Shown piece by piece: positions 1-5,202 of a DNA stretch of 9,372 bases (position 1 is its first letter; the number at the start of each line of letters is the position of its first letter). Both the position numbers and the translations under genes were made by a program. Source of the stretch: Actinomycetota bacterium (GTDB lineage Bacteria > Actinomycetota > CADDZG01 > WHSQ01); contig JADDQX010000077.1 of NCBI GenBank assembly GCA_016781115.1, positions 1 to 9,372 of the forward strand, read 5' to 3'. The notes under the pieces are model-generated. The model was not told the DNA's origin, did not search any database, and saw only the letters and a program-made list of their open reading frames with translations.

Positions 1-1
1 G

Positions 2-466
2 AAGAGATGGGCGCCGGACCTGATGAAGGAACCCCTGCTCCGCAGGATCGACTCGCTGTTCCCGCTGTGGGCGGCTCTCTCTTTCGTGGGCCCGGCGATC
101 GCGGGGCTCGCCATCACCCAGAGCTGGTCGGGCGCGGCCACTGCGTTCCTGTGGGGTGGGCTCGTCAGGATCTTCTTGCTGCACCACGTCACCTGGAGCG
201 TCAACTCCATCTGTCACTTCTACGGGAAGAGACCGCACGAGACCACGGACCACAGCACGAACAACTGGCCGCTCGCGCTGGTGAGCTTCGGTGAGTCGTG
301 GCACAACAACCACCACGCGTTCCCGACGTCTGCCGTGCATGGTTTCGAAAGACGCCAGATCGACCTGACCGCGGGTGTGATCGGCGGCCTAGAGAAGGTT
401 GGGCTCGCGTGGGACGTGAAGGGCGTGACGGAGAAGCGTTTGCAAGGAGCCGGTGCGGTCGACTAG
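2..466 (+). CDS. Acyl-CoA / fatty acid desaturase, C-terminal part (5' end outside window)
   Basis: The reading frame is already open at the first bases and ends with TAG at 464-466, so only the last ~154 residues are present. Visible family marks are the hydrophobic stretch before HHVTWSVNSICHFYG and the third histidine box HNNHH (302-316), followed by FPTSAVHGFE. These are typical of membrane di-iron Delta-9-type acyl-CoA/acyl-lipid desaturases, which insert a double bond into saturated acyl chains at the membrane using O2 and electrons from a redox partner. The first two histidine boxes must lie upstream. ATG codons at 23 and further on are internal, because similarity to the family (a KRWAPDL-like lead) extends to the window edge. 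The 3' end overlaps the downstream TetR gene, suggesting co-transcription. Family assignment is firm; substrate and double-bond position cannot be read from this fragment. Confidence 0.9.
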   Translation, partial: KRWAPDLMKEPLLRRIDSLFPLWAALSFVGPAIAGLAITQSWSGAATAFLWGGLVRIFLLHHVTWSVNSICHFYGKRPHETTDHSTNNWPLALVSFGESWHNNHHAFPTSAVHGFERRQIDLTAGVIGGLEKVGLAWDVKGVTEKRLQGAGAVD

Positions 467-1112
467 ACATTCGCGCGTGACCGAGGCGAAGCGCGTGCGG
501 ATGACGGGTCAGCAGCGACGCGCACAGCTTTTGGATGTCGCACGTTCTCGTTTCGCGTCGAAGGGCTTCGAGGCAACCTCGATCGAGGAGATCGCTCAGG
601 CCGCAGGTGTGTCGAAGCCGGTCGTGTACGAGCACTTCGGCGGCAAAGAGGGCATGTACGCGGTCATCGTCGATCGAGAGGTGCAACGGCTGCTCGATCG
701 CATCACCGAAGCTCTCGACGGCACTACTCCTCGCGAGCTGCTCGAGCAAGCGGCGCTCGCCTTCCTCACCTATATAGAGGAGGAACCGGATGGCTTCACC
801 ATCCTGGTACGGGACTCACCGTTGCCGTCGTCGTCCGGGACCCTCGCGAGCGTCATCGGCGACATCGCCTCGCAGGTGGAATACGTCTTGGTGAACCAGT
901 TCAAGAGCCGTGGCTTCGATGTGAAGCTCGCGCCGCTCTACTCGCGAGCGCTGGTTGGGATGGTGGGCCTGGTGGGGCAGTGGTGGCTGGTCGCCGGCAA
1001 GCCCGGCCGCAAGGTCGTCGCGGCTCACCTCGTGAACCTCGCGTGGAACGGGCTGAAGGGACTCGAGCAGGACCCGCGGCTCGTGGTGAAACCTCGCCGC
1101 TCGGAGGCCTGA
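453..1112 (+). CDS. TetR/AcrR-family transcriptional regulator
   Basis: A 219-residue protein, usual TetR length. The N-terminal DNA-binding domain is clear: RRAQLLDVARSRFASKGF, then a helix-turn-helix at about residues 41-61 (SIEEIAQAAGVSKPVVYEHF) and GGKEGMYAVIVDRE. The rest is a helical ligand/dimer domain with no recognisable ligand signature. The start is uncertain. GTG 453 has AAGGAG at 444-449, only 3 nt away, and overlaps the desaturase by 14 nt. GTG 477, GTG 495 (GAGG 8 nt upstream) and ATG 501 are in frame and would remove 8-16 residues without touching the fold. Position directly behind the desaturase suggests local control of that gene, as the TetR protein DesT does for a desaturase operon in Pseudomonas. 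That is inference from neighbourhood; the likely operator lies upstream of the window. Confidence 0.9.
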   Translation: MRSTRHSRVTEAKRVRMTGQQRRAQLLDVARSRFASKGFEATSIEEIAQAAGVSKPVVYEHFGGKEGMYAVIVDREVQRLLDRITEALDGTTPRELLEQAALAFLTYIEEEPDGFTILVRDSPLPSSSGTLASVIGDIASQVEYVLVNQFKSRGFDVKLAPLYSRALVGMVGLVGQWWLVAGKPGRKVVAAHLVNLAWNGLKGLEQDPRLVVKPRRSEA

Positions 1113-1154
1113 GGGCGCCGGGGTCTAAGTCGAGAGGTAGCGCTCGGCCGGCAC

Positions 1155-1160
1155 TAAGCT
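1155..1160 (+). promoter_or_regulatory. Possible -10 element (TAAGCT) for leaderless ftsH1 transcript
   Basis: TAAGCT fits the actinobacterial TANNNT -10 pattern and ends 9 nt before the ATG at 1170. No Shine-Dalgarno sequence is visible in front of that ATG, so a leaderless or very short-leader mRNA is plausible. No good -35 hexamer is seen 16-18 nt upstream. Weak, pattern-only call. Confidence 0.25.
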
Positions 1161-1169
1161 GTCGGCCCG

Positions 1170-3116
1170 ATGGTGATGGAGCGCTTCCGCAAGACCGACA
1201 GCCAGCCGCCGAAGGGCGAGAAAGCCAGCCCGAAGGGCCCGCCGGGGCCGGACCCGGCGCGGCAACGCTGGACAACGCTCGCCTGGATCGTCGGCAGCCT
1301 TCTTCTCTTCTCGTTCCTGCAGGGGGGCTTGGGCTCCTCTTCAGCCACGGAGCTGTCTCTGTCGGAGCTGTTGGCGCGGGTCGAAGCGGGAGAGGTCAAA
1401 GAAGCGACGATCTCCGAGACGACCGTCGAAGGCGTACTGAAGCCCGCCGGCGAGGGCGCGGCCGAGGAAGAGTTCACCACCACGCTGCCGCCCGCGTTCG
1501 AGACCGAGCAGCTCTTCCAACGTCTCGATGAGGCGGGTGTGGACGTCAGCGGCGCGCAGCCGAGCGCGTTCAGCGGGATCCTCGTGTCTCTGCTACCTCT
1601 CTTCTTGATCGGCCTCCTCTACTACTTCTTCATCTTCAGACGCTTGCGCAACCTCGGTGGCGGTGCCGGGGGTCCACTGTCCCTCGGCAAGAACAAGGCG
1701 AAGTTGTACGACCGCACGGACATGAAGACGACCTTCGAAGACGTCGCGGGCGTCGACGAGGTCGAGACGGAGCTGGCGGAGCTGGTCGACTACCTGCGCA
1801 ACTCTGACAAGTTCAAGAAGGTCGGTGCTCGGATCCCGAAGGGCGTCCTTCTGGTCGGGCCGCCGGGGACCGGCAAGACCCTGCTCGCTCGAGCTGTGGC
1901 GGGTGAGGCTCAGGTTCCTTTCTTCTACATCTCGGCGTCGGAGTTCATCGAGCTGTTCGTCGGGCTCGGCGCGGCGCGGATGCGCGACCTGTTCCAACAA
2001 GCGCGGGAGCGCGCTCCCGCGATCGTGTTCATCGACGAGATCGATGCGATCGGCCAGTCGCGGTCGGGGGCCGCGGGCTACCAGATGGGCTCGAACCAGG
2101 AGCAAGAGCAAACGCTGCAACAGCTGCTGACCGAGATGGATGGATTCGAGGCCAACACCGGCGTCATCATCGTGGCTGCTTCGAACCGGCCGGAGGTGCT
2201 GGACCCCGCCTTGCTCCGGCCGGGCCGGTTCGACCGCCAGATACAGGTGAACCTGCCCGAGGTGAAAGGGCGCGAGCAGATCCTCGAGATCCACGCTCGT
2301 GACGTGCCTCTAGAGCCGGGGGTGGAGATGAAGGTGTTGGCGCGCCGCACGCCCGGCTTCTCGGGTGCGCAGCTGGCCAACGTCATCAACGAAGGAGCGC
2401 TGCTCGCGGCGCGGCGGGGCAAGGCGACGGTCGGCATGCTCGAACTCGAAGAAGCGATCGACCGGGTGGTTGCTGGGCTCGAGCGCCGTTCGCAGGTCCT
2501 CACCGATAAGGAGCGCAGGCTCGTCGCGTTCCACGAGCTCGGTCATGCGCTGGTGGCGTACTTCGTGGACCACTCCGACCCCGTCCACCGCATCTCGATC
2601 ATCCCGCGCGGGATCGGCGCGCTCGGCTACACGCAGCAGTTGCCGGAGGAGGAGCGCTATCTGATGTCGGAGCCGGAGCTCCACGACCGCATCGCGGTGC
2701 TCTTGGGAGGCCGGGCGGCGGAGGAGACGGTGTTCGGGTTCGCCACCACCGGAGCGCAGGATGACCTGAAGAAGGCGACGGAGATCGCCCGCCGCATGGT
2801 GATGGAGTTCGGGATGTCGCCGCGGGTCGGCCCGATCAACATCGCAGACAACGGTCCTCGGTTCCTGTCGCCGTCGTTCCGTCGCACAGAGGAGGTCTCC
2901 GACGAGACCGAAGTAGCCATCGACCGCGAGGTGAAGAGCATCTTGATCCAGGCTCAGCAGCGGGCGCGCGGCATCCTCACCGAACATCGGGCGGACCTGG
3001 ACGAGTTGGCGCAGCTCCTACTGGAGAGAGAGAACCTGTCCGGGCGCGACCTCGCGACGCACTTCGAGGGCCGGCTCCAGACAGAGGAGCTTCCGACCGA
3101 GGCAAGCAGGGCCTAG
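1170..3116 (+). CDS. ftsH: ATP-dependent zinc metalloprotease FtsH (paralogue 1, complete)
   Basis: 648 residues, the usual FtsH length. It degrades misfolded or regulated membrane and soluble proteins as a membrane-anchored hexamer. Order of parts: basic N-terminus; TM1 about 36-55; ~80-residue extracytoplasmic domain; TM2 about 135-155; AAA+ module with Walker A GPPGTGKT (230-237), pore-loop FVG (263-265), Walker B IVFIDE (285-290) and arginine-finger region RPGRFDR (350-356); protease domain with HELGH (455-459) and TTGAQDDL, where D532 aligns with the third zinc ligand; acidic C-terminal helix. Differences from the common pattern: HELGH instead of HEAGH, and the segment after Walker B reads NQEQEQTLQQ from N309 where most FtsH proteins have DEREQTLNQ, with about three extra residues before it. 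Catalytic and ATPase residues are intact, so activity is expected. Start ATG 1170 lacks a Shine-Dalgarno; ATG 1176 is an alternative. The usual actinobacterial neighbours (tilS, hpt, folE) are absent here. Confidence 0.96.
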   Translation: MVMERFRKTDSQPPKGEKASPKGPPGPDPARQRWTTLAWIVGSLLLFSFLQGGLGSSSATELSLSELLARVEAGEVKEATISETTVEGVLKPAGEGAAEEEFTTTLPPAFETEQLFQRLDEAGVDVSGAQPSAFSGILVSLLPLFLIGLLYYFFIFRRLRNLGGGAGGPLSLGKNKAKLYDRTDMKTTFEDVAGVDEVETELAELVDYLRNSDKFKKVGARIPKGVLLVGPPGTGKTLLARAVAGEAQVPFFYISASEFIELFVGLGAARMRDLFQQARERAPAIVFIDEIDAIGQSRSGAAGYQMGSNQEQEQTLQQLLTEMDGFEANTGVIIVAASNRPEVLDPALLRPGRFDRQIQVNLPEVKGREQILEIHARDVPLEPGVEMKVLARRTPGFSGAQLANVINEGALLAARRGKATVGMLELEEAIDRVVAGLERRSQVLTDKERRLVAFHELGHALVAYFVDHSDPVHRISIIPRGIGALGYTQQLPEEERYLMSEPELHDRIAVLLGGRAAEETVFGFATTGAQDDLKKATEIARRMVMEFGMSPRVGPINIADNGPRFLSPSFRRTEEVSDETEVAIDREVKSILIQAQQRARGILTEHRADLDELAQLLLERENLSGRDLATHFEGRLQTEELPTEASRA

Positions 3117-3124
3117 CGCGGCCA

Positions 3125-3154
3125 CCGCTCGTCCTCGGCCGTGGCCACGAGCGG
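3125..3154 (+). terminator. Possible hairpin behind ftsH1
   Basis: CCGCTCGT (3125-3132) and ACGAGCGG (3147-3154) form a perfect 8-bp stem with a 14-nt loop, starting 8 nt after the ftsH1 stop. There is no T-run after it, so it may be a 3'-end stabiliser or a weak terminator rather than a classical intrinsic terminator. Confidence 0.3.
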
Positions 3155-3182
3155 CAGGCGAATCCTAGTCCCGCGCGCGAAA

Positions 3183-3207
3183 GAGGCCCCGGGTGACCCG
3201 GGGCCTC
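3183..3207. terminator. Strong GC hairpin between convergent genes (likely bidirectional terminator)
   Basis: GAGGCCCCGGG (3183-3193) and CCCGGGGCCTC (3197-3207) are a perfect 11-bp inverted repeat with a 3-nt TGA loop. It lies between the stops of ftsH1 (+) and the CBS gene (-). Read on the minus strand it is followed by TTTCGCG, a short U-run that favours termination of the CBS transcript. On the plus strand the following bases are not T-rich. High stem stability plus convergent location support a terminator; efficiency is unknown. Confidence 0.7.
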
Positions 3208-3227
3208 GAGAAGCGTCTAGGCGTGTG

Positions 3228-3650
3228 TCAGCCGCCGGTTGAGATCACCTCGACGAGACGGCCGATGTCGTCATCCTCTGCGTTCTTGGCGACGTCTGCC
3301 TGGCTCACGATGCCGACGAGGTCGTGGCCGTCGATGACGGGGAGACGCCGGACCTTGTGGTCTGCCATCGTCTGGATCGCCAGCTGGATCGAGTCGTCTG
3401 CGCCGATGGTCACCGGCTTGCCCTGTCCGAGCTCTCCCGCCTTCGTCGTCGCCGGGTCGCGACCCTCGGCCAGCACCTTTACGACGATGTCGCGGTCGGT
3501 CAGCATCCCCTTCAGGCGGTTGTCCTCGCCGCAGATCGGCATCGAACCCACGTTCAGCTTCGCCAGCATCTTCGCCGCGTCCAGCACCGTGTCGTTCTCG
3601 CCGATGCACTCCACCCCCGGAGTCATGATGTCGCGCGCCTTTTTGGCCAC
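3228..3650 (-). CDS. Small two-CBS-domain protein
   Basis: 140 residues made of little but a pair of CBS domains (a Bateman module). CBS1 covers about residues 8-60 (ARDIMTPGVECIGENDTVLD, then GSMPICGEDNRLKGMLTDRD) and CBS2 about 72-128 (KPVTIGADDSIQLAIQTMAD, RRLPVIDGHDLVGIVSQADV). The GMLTDRD and GIVSQAD ends of the two domains are characteristic. Such modules usually bind adenine nucleotides or S-adenosylmethionine and act as energy or ligand sensors; stand-alone forms have varied and often unknown partners. Start is GTG at 3650-3648, supported by a near-perfect AAGGAGG (plus-strand 3663-3657) six nt upstream. It is monocistronic as far as seen, divergent from the BrkB-like gene and convergent with ftsH1. 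No partner can be named from context. Confidence 0.92.
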   Translation of the reverse strand: MAKKARDIMTPGVECIGENDTVLDAAKMLAKLNVGSMPICGEDNRLKGMLTDRDIVVKVLAEGRDPATTKAGELGQGKPVTIGADDSIQLAIQTMADHKVRRLPVIDGHDLVGIVSQADVAKNAEDDDIGRLVEVISTGG

Positions 3651-3656
3651 TCGCTG

Positions 3657-3663
3657 CCTCCTT
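3657..3663 (-). promoter_or_regulatory. Shine-Dalgarno of the CBS-domain gene
   Basis: On the minus strand AAGGAGG stands six nt before the GTG at 3650. It is one of the best ribosome-binding sites in the window and fixes the start of this gene. It also shows that this genome uses canonical Shine-Dalgarno pairing, which makes the starts that lack one more notable. Confidence 0.75.
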
Positions 3664-3775
3664 CTCTAGCCTCGTGTCGTCCCTGGTGCCTTTCCCCGTT
3701 CGGCCGCCATCTACGCACCCAGCGTGGAAGCGGAGCCACACGTTTCACAGGCGAATACCCGAGGTGGTGGCGGGG

Positions 3776-3781
3776 TAAGAC
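3776..3781 (+). promoter_or_regulatory. Possible -10 element (TAAGAC) for leaderless brkB-like transcript
   Basis: TAAGAC ends exactly 6 nt before ATG 3788, the spacing expected if transcription begins at or beside the start codon. It lacks the final T of TANNNT. No convincing -35 is seen. The 137-nt region 3651-3787 separates two divergent genes and must contain promoters for both. I see no clear operator or palindrome in it. Confidence 0.25.
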
Positions 3782-3787
3782 CGGCGC

Positions 3788-4834
3788 ATGATCAAGCTCA
3801 TCGCGCGCCTACTGACCTTCAAGTTCGTCGTATCCGGGCTCCGCTCCCGCCAGGGCGGCGCGCCTCCTTCTGGACCGGTGGCCCGGTCTGCGTCCGGCAG
3901 AGCTTCTTCGCCCTCGCGTCCGGCCAGCGCGGGTTCCGACCGGTCTGAGCGGGATGGCGACGGGGGCGGGATCCCCGTGCAGGGAAAAGGAGGCTCCGGC
4001 CCCGACTCGCCGCTGGATCTCGAGCCTCATGACTGGAAGGCCACCGCCAAGCGAACGGTGAAGGAGATCAAAGACGACCGCATCACGCTGATCGCCGCGG
4101 GCATGGCGTACTACTGGTTCCTCGCCCTCTTCCCGGCGGTTATCGCCGCGATCGGCGTCCTCGGCTTGATCAGCGCCCCCGCCGCGACCTACGAGTCGAT
4201 CGAGTCGTCGGTCCGAAGCGCTCTTCCGGCAGGAGCCCGCGACATCATCGTGCAGGCGATAGAGAACGCTCGCAACCCCGAGAACTCCGCCCCGTTGGCC
4301 GCCGCGCTGATCGGTATTGCCGTGGCGCTGTGGAGCGCGTCGTCCGGGATGGTCGCGCTGCAGAAGGGCCTCGATGTCGCTTACGACGTGCCGGAGGAGC
4401 GGAAGTTCGTGAAGGCACGCCTAGTCGCGTTCGCTCTGATCATCGCAACGGGTTTGCTCGGAGGGGTCCCGTCGCCCATATTCACCTTCGGCGAATCCAC
4501 AATCTTCAAGGTGATCGGGTGGATCTTGACGGCGGTCGCCGTGATGGTGATGTTCAGCCTCTACTACTACCTGGGGCCCAACCGCGACAAGCCCAGATGG
4601 ACCTGGGTCAGCGCCGGAGGCGTGGTGGGAGCGGCTCTGTGGCTCGTTGTATCGATCGCCTTCGGTGTCTACGTCGCACAGTTCAGCTCGTACGGGAAGA
4701 CCTACGGGACCATGGCCGGGGTCGTCGTGCTGATCCTGTGGCTGTTCCTGACGTCGCTTTCCGTGTTGATCGGAGGCGAGCTGAACGCGGAGCTGGAGCG
4801 ACAGGCCACCAAGAGGAAGGGCTCTAGCTCCTAG
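3788..4834 (+). CDS. YihY/BrkB-family (UPF0761) inner-membrane protein
   Basis: 348 residues. Residues 1-75 are a Ser/Gly/Pro/Arg-rich low-complexity region, probably disordered. The conserved part follows: amphipathic lead KRTVKEIKDDRITLIAAGMA, then six predicted membrane segments at about 101-128 (AYYWFLALFPAVIAAIGVLG), 168-190, 212-230, 242-262, 273-298 and 308-332. The YihY/BrkB signatures are YYYLGPNR and YGKTYGTMAGVVVLILWLF followed by IGGELNAELER. The family was once misnamed RNase BN. Its biochemical role is unsettled; BrkB in Bordetella was linked to serum resistance, and transport has been proposed. The start ATG 3788 has no clear Shine-Dalgarno. Downstream it overlaps the stop of the convergent small gene by 11 nt. 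The Lys/Arg-rich tail (ATKRKGSSS) fits a cytoplasmic C-terminus. Family is secure; function is not. Confidence 0.93.
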   Translation: MIKLIARLLTFKFVVSGLRSRQGGAPPSGPVARSASGRASSPSRPASAGSDRSERDGDGGGIPVQGKGGSGPDSPLDLEPHDWKATAKRTVKEIKDDRITLIAAGMAYYWFLALFPAVIAAIGVLGLISAPAATYESIESSVRSALPAGARDIIVQAIENARNPENSAPLAAALIGIAVALWSASSGMVALQKGLDVAYDVPEERKFVKARLVAFALIIATGLLGGVPSPIFTFGESTIFKVIGWILTAVAVMVMFSLYYYLGPNRDKPRWTWVSAGGVVGAALWLVVSIAFGVYVAQFSSYGKTYGTMAGVVVLILWLFLTSLSVLIGGELNAELERQATKRKGSSS

Positions 4835-5150
4835 CGACTTTCCAACTCAAGAACTCGCTCGCGAGGTCCGTGCTGGAGCGCGGCGCCGGCTTCTTGTCCA
4901 GCCAGCTCGATCGCTTCTTATCGTCCTCCAGCAGCACCCACTCGTAGCCATAGGTGCGCGGGCCGGCCCAGAACGGCTCCACCCACGCCTCGTGTTGGAT
5001 CGATGCGACGGCGGCGTACCCGTACTTGGGCCGTCCGCTCCAGAAGGGGATGAGGTCGTGGATGGGCGCGCCTCTTGTTCTGCTGCGCACCTCGTTGATG
5101 TGCGAGTACTCGCCGATCCAGCACAGCTGGATCCGCGCTTTGGCAACCAT
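4824..5150 (-). CDS. Hypothetical small Trp/Tyr-rich protein with internal 24-residue repeat
   Basis: I do not recognise this family. The frame encodes about 108 residues from ATG 5150 (GAGGGGG a few nt upstream) or 117 from GTG 5177, which has no Shine-Dalgarno; I prefer 5150. It looks like real protein rather than a shadow frame: rich in Trp, Tyr, His and Phe, with ordinary acidic/basic mix, unlike the Arg/Pro/Ala-rich antisense frames of this GC-rich DNA. It has a hydrophilic lead (ARIQLCWIGEYSHINEVRSR), then two copies of PFW[SA]GxxxYGYxxV at residues 35-48 and 59-72, and a charged tail. No signal peptide or membrane helix is seen; a single Cys (residue 10) argues against a zinc site. Its stop overlaps the convergent BrkB-like gene, and it is divergent from the truncated ABC-F gene about 50 nt away. 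Function unknown. Confidence 0.65.
   Translation of the reverse strand: MVAKARIQLCWIGEYSHINEVRSRTRGAPIHDLIPFWSGRPKYGYAAVASIQHEAWVEPFWAGPRTYGYEWVLLEDDKKRSSWLDKKPAPRSSTDLASEFLSWKVARS
4923..5066 (-). repeat. Two tandem 24-residue repeats inside the small hypothetical protein
   Basis: Copy 1 (residues 29-52, bases 5066-4995) and copy 2 (residues 53-76, bases 4994-4923) align around PFWSGRPKYGYAAV and PFWAGPRTYGYEWV. Eight of these 14 positions are identical (P, F, W, G, Y, G, Y, V). The DNA of the two copies has diverged more than the aromatic/glycine frame, suggesting an old duplication held by structural constraint. Confidence 0.6.
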
Positions 5151-5202
5151 GAGGCCCCCTCGCAGCTGAACCCACACGCCGTCGTTAGGGAAGGCACCGT
5201 TC

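Noticed and set aside
2310..2987. 225-codon minus-strand open frame inside ftsH1
   Set aside because: Antisense to the FtsH protease domain; His/Arg/Asp/Leu-rich shadow composition and no ribosome-binding site.
3651..3787. Search of the divergent CBS/BrkB intergenic region for an operator, riboswitch or small RNA
   Set aside because: No clear inverted repeat, hairpin with U-run or known leader motif; only a weak -10 candidate near 3776.
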